From CAG-177 sp003514385 (GTDB lineage Bacteria; Bacillota; Clostridia; Oscillospirales; Acutalibacteraceae): DNA of 64,000 bases. The notes beneath the pieces are model-generated. The model saw only the letters and a list, made by a program, of their open reading frames with translations, was not told the DNA's origin and made no database searches. A program made the translations under genes and the position numbers. Of this stretch, positions 24,117 through 31,603 are shown one piece after another. The stretch spans positions 1,426,001 through 1,490,000 of the forward strand of contig JBPPLN010000001.1 of the NCBI GenBank assembly GCA_051920445.1, given 5' to 3'. Positions within the stretch are counted from its first letter, which is position 1. Each line of letters begins with the position of its first letter.

Positions 24117-25718
24117 TCAGCCGTTGAGAGCCTCAAAATTCTCCTTGTTGCTCTTGTAGAGGTTCTTAAAGACTGCGAAGTTCTTGTCATATATGGGCTT
24201 GAGCGAGGGGTTCGGGATGAACGTCTTCTTCGCCGGGACGAGCTTCTTCGCCTCTTCGATGCTGCCTATCATGCCCAGACCGACTGCGGAGATGACCGCC
24301 GCGCCGACTGCGCCGACGTTCTGCGGGCTTGCAACGACCTCGACCGTTCTGCCTGTGCAGTCCGCGAGTATCTGGCAGGTGACGTCGGAGAGAGCGCCGC
24401 CGCCGACAAAGCGGAGAACATCGGAGGTCTTGGTCTTTTTGTCCTCGGTCTCAAGGAACCAGCGCAGGTGCATGCAGGTACCCTCAACAACGGCGCGGAT
24501 GAGCTCGGTCTTGCCGGTCTCAAGGCTGATGTTGAAGAACATTCCGCGGGCGTTCGGATCCTCGAACGGGCAGCGGTTGCCGTGCAGCCACGGGGTGAAG
24601 ATAACTCCGCCGCAGCCTGCGGGGGTCTTGCTTATAACATGCGACATGTAGTCGTAAAGGCTCGTGAATATGGACTCCTTCGAGGAGGCGACATCGGTCT
24701 TCTCGAGGAAGATGTCGATCTCATCGAGGGCAAGGTGATCCTTGACCCACTCGAGGCACTTGCCGGCGGTCTCAAGCTCTGCGAAGTAGTTGAGTCTGCC
24801 GTTTTGCGCGCCGATTATCGCGGCGATCATCGCGCTCGTGTCGACTATATTCTTGTCAACAACGGTGGATACCCAGCCGGAGGTGCCGCAGTAGATGTGC
24901 GTGTCGCCCATGCCGACCGCGCCCGCGCCGACGCCGATGAGCGAAGCGTCTCCGCCGCCGCCGAATACGGGCGTGCCCTCGCACAGTCCGAGATCGTCCG
25001 CAGCCTTTTCGGTAAGACCGCCGACGAGAGCGGTGGAGTCGATTATCTCAGCCATATGCTCGGGCTTGACGTTGAACATCTTGAGCATCTCGGGGCTCCA
25101 GCCCTCCTTGCCCTTGCGGACATCGTAGAGCAGAGTGCCGAAAGCCGAGTCGCGCGTCATGACGAACTTGTCGGTCATGCGGCAGATTATGTATTCTTTG
25201 ACGTCGAGCCACTTGTAGGTTCTCGCGAAGTTCTCGGGCTCGTTCTCCTCGACCCATTTATATTTGTATACGGGATCCTTGACGCTCGCGGACACGGCAC
25301 CGGTTATCTGCAGAGACTTGAGAAGCTTCGGAATATAAGCTCCCGCGATCTGCGGACCGTAAGCCATGAGTTCTTTTATCTGCTTCTTTGCGCGCTGATC
25401 CATGTAGCTCATCGCCTTGCGCACGGGCTGGCCGTCCTTGTCGACGAGCACGAGACCCTGCATCTGGGAGCAGAAGGATATACCGGCTATCTCCGAAGTG
25501 CTCACGCTTGTTGAATTCATGAGTCTCTTCGTGGTGTTGCATATCGCGCTCCACCACTCGTCGGGATCCTGCTCCGCGCCGCCGTCCGGATAAACGGTCA
25601 GCGAATAGCCTTCCATCTCCGCAGCGATCAGCTTTATTTCATCTTCAACCTCAAACAGACAGGTTTTGACGCCCGTCGTGCCGATGTCGTATGATAAGAC
25701 GTATGTTCTGTCGCTCAT
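24117..25718 (-). CDS. FGGY-family carbohydrate kinase, xylulokinase-like
   Basis: A 533-residue two-domain sugar kinase of the FGGY family. N-terminal phosphate-binding 'LSYDIGTTGVKTCLFE', Asp-containing 'SYMDQRA', the central 'FGGGGDASLIGVGAGAV', and C-terminal 'LRFVGGGALSDVTCQILADCTGRTVEV' (FGGY signature region) are all present. The length and these motifs fit xylulokinase-like members, which phosphorylate D-xylulose or a related ketose. No xylose isomerase is adjacent, so the substrate is uncertain. It is a single-gene unit behind its own promoter. After the stop only a weak hairpin with a short T-run (about 24092-24112) is seen. Confidence 0.88.
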   Translation of the reverse strand: MSDRTYVLSYDIGTTGVKTCLFEVEDEIKLIAAEMEGYSLTVYPDGGAEQDPDEWWSAICNTTKRLMNSTSVSTSEIAGISFCSQMQGLVLVDKDGQPVRKAMSYMDQRAKKQIKELMAYGPQIAGAYIPKLLKSLQITGAVSASVKDPVYKYKWVEENEPENFARTYKWLDVKEYIICRMTDKFVMTRDSAFGTLLYDVRKGKEGWSPEMLKMFNVKPEHMAEIIDSTALVGGLTEKAADDLGLCEGTPVFGGGGDASLIGVGAGAVGMGDTHIYCGTSGWVSTVVDKNIVDTSAMIAAIIGAQNGRLNYFAELETAGKCLEWVKDHLALDEIDIFLEKTDVASSKESIFTSLYDYMSHVISKTPAGCGGVIFTPWLHGNRCPFEDPNARGMFFNISLETGKTELIRAVVEGTCMHLRWFLETEDKKTKTSDVLRFVGGGALSDVTCQILADCTGRTVEVVASPQNVGAVGAAVISAVGLGMIGSIEEAKKLVPAKKTFIPNPSLKPIYDKNFAVFKNLYKSNKENFEALNG

Positions 25719-25775
25719 TACAAATTTTTCTCCCTTCGCGGCTTTTCATAAACAAAGCCCCAATCTATCCATTCA

Positions 25776-25804
25776 ATTATATAGCAAAAAATTGATGATT
25801 ACAA
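25776..25804 (-). promoter_or_regulatory. Promoter of the FGGY kinase gene
   Basis: On the minus strand TTGTAA (25804-25799), 17 bp, TATAAT (25781-25776), about 60 bp before the ATG. Confidence 0.65.
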
Positions 25805-26007
25805 TGTAATAGCAAAAAAATTTTAAAAAACCGCGAAGCGGCACACGCCGCAGAAAATATTTATCCGCGCCCCCAAAGAAAAGAAAAACTTTCCGAAGCC
25901 GGCAAAAAAACTGTCAAAAAAAGCGCCGCGGGCAGACCGAAAACCGCCGCAATGCATAGCGTACCCGCCGGGCAGCGGAGAAAAATAAAAAAATTTTGAA
26001 ATAACAG
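25805..26007. other. Intergenic A-rich stretch without genes
   Basis: Purine-rich, A-run-heavy sequence between the divergent kinase promoter and the tRNA promoter. I see no open frame with a ribosome site and no stable hairpin. Confidence 0.5.
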
Positions 26008-26036
26008 TTGATTTTTGCGGCGCGTTGTGCTAATAT
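26008..26036 (+). promoter_or_regulatory. Promoter of tRNA-Arg
   Basis: TTGATT (26008-26013), 17 bp, TAATAT (26031-26036); the overlapping TATACT at 26034-26039 is an alternative -10. The tRNA begins at 26053. Confidence 0.55.
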
Positions 26037-26052
26037 ACTATGGCAATCAGAT

Positions 26053-26129
26053 GCGCTGCTAGCTCAGTTGGATAGAGTGTTTGGCTACGAACCAAAAGGT
26101 CAGGGGTTCGAATCCCTTGCAGCGCGCCA
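26053..26129 (+). tRNA. tRNA-Arg, anticodon ACG
   Basis: A 77-nt cloverleaf. Acceptor GCGCTGC pairs with GCAGCGC. The D arm is GCTC/GAGT. The anticodon stem TTTGG/CCAAA encloses CTACGAA with anticodon ACG (A34, read as inosine). The T arm is AGGGG/CCCTT with loop TTCGAAT. The CCA end is encoded. It reads the CGU/CGC/CGA arginine codons. Confidence 0.97.
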
Positions 26130-26332
26130 AGAACGGAAGCAATACCGCAAGTGTTGCTTCCGTTCTTTTTTTATTTTTAAGGGATTCGAACCCTGAGAGG
26201 GTGAGCGGCGTTGAGAAAACAGTCCGGCGGACTGTTTTTAGCCGCGAAGTGTGAGGCGGGTACTGCTGCGCAGCAGCGGTCGCCGAGCACGCAAGGCGGC
26301 ATAGCCGACTGTATCCCTTGCAGCGCGCCAAG
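26112..26332 (+). repeat. Direct repeat of the tRNA-Arg 3' end (att-like)
   Basis: The 20-mer ATCCCTTGCAGCGCGCCAAG at 26112-26131 (end of the tRNA gene) is repeated exactly at 26313-26332. The 181 bp between contain the tRNA terminator, GGGATTCGAACCC (an inverted copy of the T-arm) and several GC-rich hairpins, but no integrase. Confidence 0.85.
26130..26172 (+). terminator. Intrinsic terminator of tRNA-Arg
   Basis: AGAACGGAAGCAA (26130-26142) pairs with TTGCTTCCGTTCT (26154-26166) and is followed by a T-run. Confidence 0.9.
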
Positions 26333-26334
26333 TT

Positions 26335-26380
26335 AAAAGCCTTGATAACTCTGAGCTTTTGGAGTTTGAAGGGCTTTTTT
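26335..26380 (+). terminator. Second terminator-like hairpin after the tRNA duplication
   Basis: AAAAGCCTT (26335-26343) pairs imperfectly with AAGGGCTTTT (26369-26378), followed by T-rich sequence. It lies just past the duplicated tRNA end, as if it belonged to a former copy of the locus. Confidence 0.55.
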
Positions 26381-26465
26381 CTTTTTAGTTTTCGGTAGCA
26401 TTTCTAACACTTTTTCTAACATTTATCCTGCAAACAGCTTTAAGTACCCATTTTTAAATAACCTG

Positions 26466-26513
26466 TTGACATTTGTTTTTGAGTTTGCTATTATATACAT
26501 ACCGAAAGTATGT
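26466..26513 (+). promoter_or_regulatory. Promoter and operator of the TetR-family gene
   Basis: TTGACA (26466-26471), 17 bp, TATTAT (26489-26494), followed at once by the palindrome ACATAC-CGAAA-GTATGT (26497-26513). The palindrome covers the likely transcription start, a classic repressor position. The same palindrome precedes the GPH transporter gene. Confidence 0.8.
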
Positions 26514-26524
26514 AAGGAGCGAAT

Positions 26525-27172
26525 ATGAGCAGAAATAAATATCCGGAGGAAACGGTAAATCTTATCCTCGATGTGTCCCAGCGTTTATTTATAGAAAAGG
26601 GATACGACAACACAACGATTCAGGATATCATCGATGAACTGGGCGGACTCACAAAGGGCGCGATATATCACCATTTCAGTTCAAAGCAGGATATCCTTGA
26701 TGCGGTCATAGAACGGCTTTTTGCAAAAAATACGCTGTCTGCGAGTTGGCGTAAAATTCAATCCGATACCGATATTACGGGCGGAGAGAAGCTCAAGCGT
26801 ATGCTTGCTGCGGCTCTGACGGATGAGCAGGAACAGCAGTTCAGAAAATTGGGAGTGCATTTGCAGAATATGCCGCAGATGCTCAGCGACCTTGTTCTGC
26901 GCTCCGTAAACGATATAGCACCTAATGCCTTTGAACCGGTTATCGAAGAGGGCGTTAGGGACGGATCTCTGTCGGTCATGTTCCCGAAGCAGGCTGCCGA
27001 GGCGGTTTCGCTTATCGCGAATATTTGGATAAACCCGCTTGTTTTTCCTGTTGACAACGAAGAGCTGAAAGCAAAGTTTGAGTTTATTTGCGGTATAACA
27101 AAGTCTATCGGGCTTGACATTTCCGACATCTATCCGCTGCTCGACAAAATGAACAGCGATATCAATCTTTAA
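26525..27172 (+). CDS. TetR-family transcriptional repressor
   Basis: A 215-residue regulator. The N-terminal TetR DNA-binding domain is clear (about 8-55): 'RLFIEKGYDNTTIQDIIDELGGLTKGAIYHHFSSKQDIL' contains the helix-turn-helix. The C-terminal ligand-binding half (60-215) is unrelated to named groups by eye. An AAGGAG site overlaps the operator's right edge. It probably represses itself and the downstream transporter through identical palindromes. The region looks more A+T-rich than the neighbouring chromosome, suggesting transfer with the transporter. Confidence 0.93.
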   Translation: MSRNKYPEETVNLILDVSQRLFIEKGYDNTTIQDIIDELGGLTKGAIYHHFSSKQDILDAVIERLFAKNTLSASWRKIQSDTDITGGEKLKRMLAAALTDEQEQQFRKLGVHLQNMPQMLSDLVLRSVNDIAPNAFEPVIEEGVRDGSLSVMFPKQAAEAVSLIANIWINPLVFPVDNEELKAKFEFICGITKSIGLDISDIYPLLDKMNSDINL

Positions 27173-27215
27173 ATATTCGGGAGGGTTTTACCCCTCCCAT
27201 ATATATTAATATTAA

Positions 27216-27232
27216 ACATACCAAAAGTATGT
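27216..27232 (+). promoter_or_regulatory. TetR-type operator upstream of the GPH transporter
   Basis: ACATAC-CAAAA-GTATGT, the same 6-5-6 palindrome as at 26497-26513 with one spacer base changed. An AT-rich TATATTAAT stretch just upstream may serve as -10. The ribosome site AAGGAGG follows immediately. Confidence 0.8.
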
Positions 27233-27245
27233 AAGGAGGTAAACC

Positions 27246-28646
27246 ATGTCAGCAACTTACACGAAAAGAGAAAAGTTCCGGTATCTTCTGGGTCTTTCCG
27301 GTCAGAACATCATATACGGAACAGTCACATCCGTGCTCGCATATTATCTTCAGTTCACGATTCTGATTCCTGCCGTATGGGTCGGTCTGATATTAAGTGT
27401 TGCGAGAATATTTGACGCCGTCAAAGACCCGTTTATCGGAGCGATGATAAGCAGAGGAAAACATAAACTAAAGGACTATCTTATCGCAGTGCCGATTCCC
27501 ACAGCAATACTGACGATTCTCTGTTTCAGTAACGGAATTTATTCCGCGGAAAACAGTATGCCTAAAAATATTTTAATAGTGTTATCTGCGTTTGTGTTTT
27601 ACATAATATGGGAAGTTGTGTTTACAATCGGCGATATTCCGATAACCGGGTATCCTTCAGTGCTCACAAGTGATGAGGGCGACAGAACAAAGTTGCTTTC
27701 GCTACGTCCGATAGGTGGAATGGCGAGCGGTATAAGCACGCTTGCCGTTCAGCCGATTGCTTTTGCGTTGTCGGCAGTTTTCGGCGGAAGTGCAGTGGAT
27801 GAGCGAAATGCTTTTCTTATAACGGTTGCCGCGTTTTCAATCATCGGCGGGGCGCTTTTTCAGTTTACCGCAATCGGTTCGGTGGAAAGGGTTTCTGCCG
27901 AGCGCAGCGAAAATTCGGGTCAGCTCAGATATTTTATTACAAATCCGTTGCTCAGAAAAATCAGTATATCGGGATTTTTGGGCAGTCTGAAAGCCATGAC
28001 CGGTGTTATCCTCACTCCGCTGGTAACCTATTATTTTGCAAGCAAAAATCCGCAGATGTCGCTGATTTATACGGCACTTTTCGGAGTGGGAAGTATTGTG
28101 GGACTGGTAATCTCGGCGGCAGCAGTCCCTAGTTTATCTAAAAAATACGGAACAAAAAGGCTCTTTGCCGCCGTCAATCTGATAAACATTTTTCCGAATC
28201 TTTTGCTGTTTGCGCTGTATGTTAAATATCCTCAAAATATGACGGACATTCCGCAGACTGTTGCGATGTTTGTACTTACACTTATAATCGGAAGCTGTGT
28301 AAGCATTTCTTCGACCGTTCAGACGCTGATAATCTCACAAGCCGTTGACCTTGAAGAAAAAATATCAGGTAACAGACCGGACGCGCTGTTTTTCTCGGCG
28401 CAGACATTTATTGTCAAGATAGGTACCGGCTTGTCGTCGCTGGCGGCAAGCATAGGCTATGCCGCTGTCAATTTTTCTTCCGCTCAAACAGCAGCGCTCA
28501 ACAAATTTATTGCAAGCGGCGGAATACCGAGGCTTGACGGCAGATATTCAAATCTGATGACACTTCTGTTTATGCTGTACACTCTGCCTGTCGCATTGAG
28601 CTCGCTTCTGTCCGCGCTTCCGTTTATTCGCAGGGAGCGGGAGTGA
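27246..28646 (+). CDS. GPH-family (MFS_2) sugar:cation symporter
   Basis: A 466-residue membrane protein with about 12 transmembrane segments. 'YYLQFTILIPAVWVGLILSVARIFDAVKDPFIGAMISR' contains the family's 'D.i.DP..G...D/S+' motif after helix 2. Relatives (MelB, glucuronide carriers) import oligosaccharides or glycosides with Na+ or H+. It is 73 bp after the repressor gene and carries its operator, so the pair probably forms a substrate-induced uptake or drug-efflux unit. The substrate is not evident. Confidence 0.87.
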   Translation: MSATYTKREKFRYLLGLSGQNIIYGTVTSVLAYYLQFTILIPAVWVGLILSVARIFDAVKDPFIGAMISRGKHKLKDYLIAVPIPTAILTILCFSNGIYSAENSMPKNILIVLSAFVFYIIWEVVFTIGDIPITGYPSVLTSDEGDRTKLLSLRPIGGMASGISTLAVQPIAFALSAVFGGSAVDERNAFLITVAAFSIIGGALFQFTAIGSVERVSAERSENSGQLRYFITNPLLRKISISGFLGSLKAMTGVILTPLVTYYFASKNPQMSLIYTALFGVGSIVGLVISAAAVPSLSKKYGTKRLFAAVNLINIFPNLLLFALYVKYPQNMTDIPQTVAMFVLTLIIGSCVSISSTVQTLIISQAVDLEEKISGNRPDALFFSAQTFIVKIGTGLSSLAASIGYAAVNFSSAQTAALNKFIASGGIPRLDGRYSNLMTLLFMLYTLPVALSSLLSALPFIRRERE

Positions 28647-28671
28647 GGTATTAAAACCCCGTGAAGCTATA

Positions 28672-28711
28672 AAACATTCCGCCCGGGGTCCCGGACGGAA
28701 TGTTGCTTTTT
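28672..28711. terminator. Bidirectional terminator between the GPH transporter and GH95 genes
   Basis: AAACATTCCG (28672-28681) pairs with CGGAATGTT (28696-28704) across a GC-rich loop. It has a T-run on the plus side and A-rich sequence on the other side, serving two convergent genes. Confidence 0.8.
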
Positions 28712-28723
28712 GTGCCTATTCGG

Positions 28724-31393
28724 TCAATTCAGCGCAAAATCGACCGTCTTTGTTTCTCCGGCGCGGAATGTCAGCGTCTCCGTCTTGTCGGAGAGCCCGC
28801 ATGAAACGGTGATCGTTTGGTCGATGTCGGAGGTCACGGTGACCTGTGCCGTTTTGCTTTGCAAAGCCCACCTGAGCGAGTCAACCGTCGCACGGGTTCT
28901 CGCCTTTATCCCGGTTATCTCGCCTGCGTCAAAGCCCGATTCAAACAGAGCCGGAAGAATCTCGATTCCGTTTTTGTTCGAGAAAACGAGGGCTTCGTTG
29001 ACGATTCCGAGATAGCCTATGGCAAAGTCGGTGCAGTAGCAGCTTCTTTGATCGTAATCGTGGTTCGTCATAAGCGAGGGATATCTTATTTTATGGTTCT
29101 GAAGCTTCACGAGCGCAGAGGTGAGGCTCGTTCTGTCCTTGAGCCTTGCGGCGATGAGCGAACGGTGAACAAGTGCGTGGCTCGCCTCGTTTTCAGAGGT
29201 TCTGTTGTTTATCGCCTGTATGCAGGCGGACTTGAGACGCTCGTCGTTCTGCGTTTCAAACAGCGGCCACACGCAATAGAGGTGGCTCAGATGCCTGTGC
29301 TCGTTGTTTTCTTCAAATTGGCTGCACGCCCACTCCTTGAGCGCGCCGGTTTTGTCGAAGAGATACGGCGGGAGCTTTCGGAGCATATATTCCCATTTTG
29401 CCGTGTCGGTTTCCGGCGCGGTGTCTTTTATAACGCTCAAAAGCATATTCAGATTGTCGCGGCAGGCGGCGATGTCGATAGCCGCGTTTGCGTCGGAGGG
29501 AGAGGGATAGTTCGACGGATTGTTTTCCGGGGAATAGCTCGGCAGGATGCAGTAGTATTCGTCATCCGCAAGCGCCGTCTTGCCCGCTTCATAATGAATC
29601 GAGCCGTTCGAGTCGGTGTAATATTCGGGGGTCATAAGCTGCTCCCAGTAGTTCGCCGATTTAATCAAAAGCGGCAAAAGCACATCGCGCTCAAGCCGGA
29701 GATATCCCCTGTCCTCGATCGCGCGAATATCTTCGTCCGTAAGGTCGTCCGCAGTGACGGAAAGCACGGATCTGAGCTTGTCAAGGTCGATTTCGCCGCT
29801 GAGCGGAATTTTGATATCTCCGTAGCATTGCAGGGTCTCATAGAGCGGCTGGATCATCCAGCTTGAGCCTGCGTTCCAGTATCGAAACGGATACGGATAG
29901 CAGGTTTCCGTTATTACCGCCTTGTCGCCGTCGGTGTTTACGGGGGCTTGGATGGCGTCGGTAAATCCGTGGGTCGCGAGCGCGTTTTCCTCCCAGTCGG
30001 GAAGCTGGCGGAGAATAAAATATGCGTAGCCTATCGGGGACGAGGAGATGTTGCCCGTGTTCATCGAGGAGGTTTGCAGGTTCACATTTGCGTCCATTGT
30101 GTATTTGCTGCCCCAGCCCGTGTTCCATTCGCCTGTCCACATACCGTAAAGGCGGGGCGCGGAATATCCGCTGCAACACAGATAAGCGTATCTGCCTGCA
30201 TAATACGAACGCTGGCTGAGCGCGGGATCGAGCTTTTTCTTGAACCTCTGCTTTCTCAGCAGCTTTTCGTTCGATTTTTCTGAGATGCCGTCTTTGAGAG
30301 TCAGCGTGACTGCGTTGAACTGCGGCTGATATACCGCAAGATGAGCGTCAAGTGCATTGGAATAGTTGAATTTTCCCTCGGCTGAGTATTTTTTCGCAAA
30401 GTCCGTTGTCCGGTTATAGAGCGAGTCGATGAGCGCGCAGCCGCTTTGTGACGCGAAGGCGGAAAGCTCGCCCATATTGTAATCTCTGCCCGTAACGGTG
30501 ATAAGATAAACCTCGTCCGCCCCGCTGACGGTCAATTTCGGCTGGCTGTCGCCCGCGTATTGCTCGTCTTTCGGCGCGTCCGCTTGCGTGACGCTTAAAG
30601 TTCCGCCGATATTCAAAACATAGGTGAGCGTGGCGTAGCCGCCGTTTTTGAGCTCGGATTTTTCATAGTCGGGATAGTGCGCAACCATGGCAAGATAAGT
30701 TTTGCCCTCGTCGGCGAGCTTTTTATATTTGATATTCACCTCGTCGCCCTCGGAGTAGTTTGCCATGGTCGAGATATCATCGTAGGAGAGCGTAATATTT
30801 ACGGGCGCGTTCTTGCTCGATTTTTTGATTTTTGTAACCGTGACGCCGTCGGCAAGCGAGGTGAAAGTAGTTCTCTCCCATGTGCCGTTTTTGTCGGTGT
30901 ATTTCACGCCGACCTGCGCGGTCTCGTAGTCTGTGTAGCGGATATAATCCTTGATGCGGTGCCGCTCGGAGTTTATTCTCAGCTGACCGCCGGGATGAAA
31001 GCGATACACATCGTCATAGCTCGCGTTGTCAACGATATCCTCGCATTTAACGATGCTCTGCTTGACCTGTTCAAGCTCGCTTGATGTGTCCGGACAGGTG
31101 CGGGCGTTGATATTCGGCATGATGAAATGCATATTTTGATAAATTATCGTGTCCGAGTACGGGCTGCCGCTTGTGATAAAGCCCTCGAGCCCGTTCCCGC
31201 CGACCATTCCGCGGCGCCAAGCTTTTGTTTTGTTCGTCCTCTTTTCGGACAGCTCCGTGTAGCTCTCGGAATAAGAGAGCTTTTCGTTGTTTGCCGCAGT
31301 GTCGATGAGCTTCGGCTTGCTTGCACACGATGAGCACAAAACGCATATCGCGGCAAGTGCCGCCGCCAAAGCAAAATTCTTTAAAAGTTTCAT
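28724..31393 (-). CDS. GH95-like alpha-L-fucosidase, lipoprotein
   Basis: An 889-residue surface lipoprotein (signal peptide 5-20, candidate lipid Cys C23). Family GH95 features are an N-terminal beta domain, the (alpha/alpha)6 barrel segment 'LYGMWTGEWNTGWGSKYT...NVNLQT' with the Asn pair at 436-438 (GH95 NIN motif), 'HRHLSHLYCVWPL' with the region of the acid Glu, and 'CTDFAIGYLG' in the place of the QIDGN(F/L)G motif. GH95 enzymes release alpha-1,2-linked fucose (or galactose) from host glycans by inversion. The sequence is divergent, so specificity is open. It lies downstream of the fucI terminator with its own promoter. Confidence 0.78.
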   Translation of the reverse strand: MKLLKNFALAAALAAICVLCSSCASKPKLIDTAANNEKLSYSESYTELSEKRTNKTKAWRRGMVGGNGLEGFITSGSPYSDTIIYQNMHFIMPNINARTCPDTSSELEQVKQSIVKCEDIVDNASYDDVYRFHPGGQLRINSERHRIKDYIRYTDYETAQVGVKYTDKNGTWERTTFTSLADGVTVTKIKKSSKNAPVNITLSYDDISTMANYSEGDEVNIKYKKLADEGKTYLAMVAHYPDYEKSELKNGGYATLTYVLNIGGTLSVTQADAPKDEQYAGDSQPKLTVSGADEVYLITVTGRDYNMGELSAFASQSGCALIDSLYNRTTDFAKKYSAEGKFNYSNALDAHLAVYQPQFNAVTLTLKDGISEKSNEKLLRKQRFKKKLDPALSQRSYYAGRYAYLCCSGYSAPRLYGMWTGEWNTGWGSKYTMDANVNLQTSSMNTGNISSSPIGYAYFILRQLPDWEENALATHGFTDAIQAPVNTDGDKAVITETCYPYPFRYWNAGSSWMIQPLYETLQCYGDIKIPLSGEIDLDKLRSVLSVTADDLTDEDIRAIEDRGYLRLERDVLLPLLIKSANYWEQLMTPEYYTDSNGSIHYEAGKTALADDEYYCILPSYSPENNPSNYPSPSDANAAIDIAACRDNLNMLLSVIKDTAPETDTAKWEYMLRKLPPYLFDKTGALKEWACSQFEENNEHRHLSHLYCVWPLFETQNDERLKSACIQAINNRTSENEASHALVHRSLIAARLKDRTSLTSALVKLQNHKIRYPSLMTNHDYDQRSCYCTDFAIGYLGIVNEALVFSNKNGIEILPALFESGFDAGEITGIKARTRATVDSLRWALQSKTAQVTVTSDIDQTITVSCGLSDKTETLTFRAGETKTVDFALN

Positions 31394-31412
31394 TTTCTCA
31401 CCTCACACCTTG

Positions 31413-31441
31413 ATTATATCATACGGCAAAGAGTCTTTCCA
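31413..31441 (-). promoter_or_regulatory. Promoter of the GH95 gene
   Basis: On the minus strand TATAAT (31418-31413) stands 17 bp after TGGAAA (31441-31436), a weak -35, and about 20 bp before the ATG. Confidence 0.5.
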
Positions 31442-31510
31442 TTAAAATAATATACAAAAAATCTTCTGAATAATTGTAGGTTTGAGACAGATATATCGCA
31501 AAGAGAAAAT

Positions 31511-31554
31511 AAAAAGCCGGCACACCTTGCACTTTACGGAGAACGGTGTCCGGC
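31511..31554 (-). terminator. Terminator of the fucose operon
   Basis: GCCGGCACACC (31516-31526) pairs with GGTGTCCGGC (31545-31554). The minus-strand transcript then reads TTTTTATTTT. A second hairpin, CGCCGCCCG/CGGGCGGCG (31566-31593), lies between it and the fucI stop. Confidence 0.8.
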
Positions 31555-31603
31555 AATATGAACTTCGCCGCCCGAAGATTTCTCCGGGCGGCGGGTAATT
31601 CGG

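Noticed and set aside
24087..25514. 475-codon plus-strand open frame opposite the FGGY kinase
   Set aside because: Shadow of the real kinase; Leu/Ala/Glu-rich without motifs.
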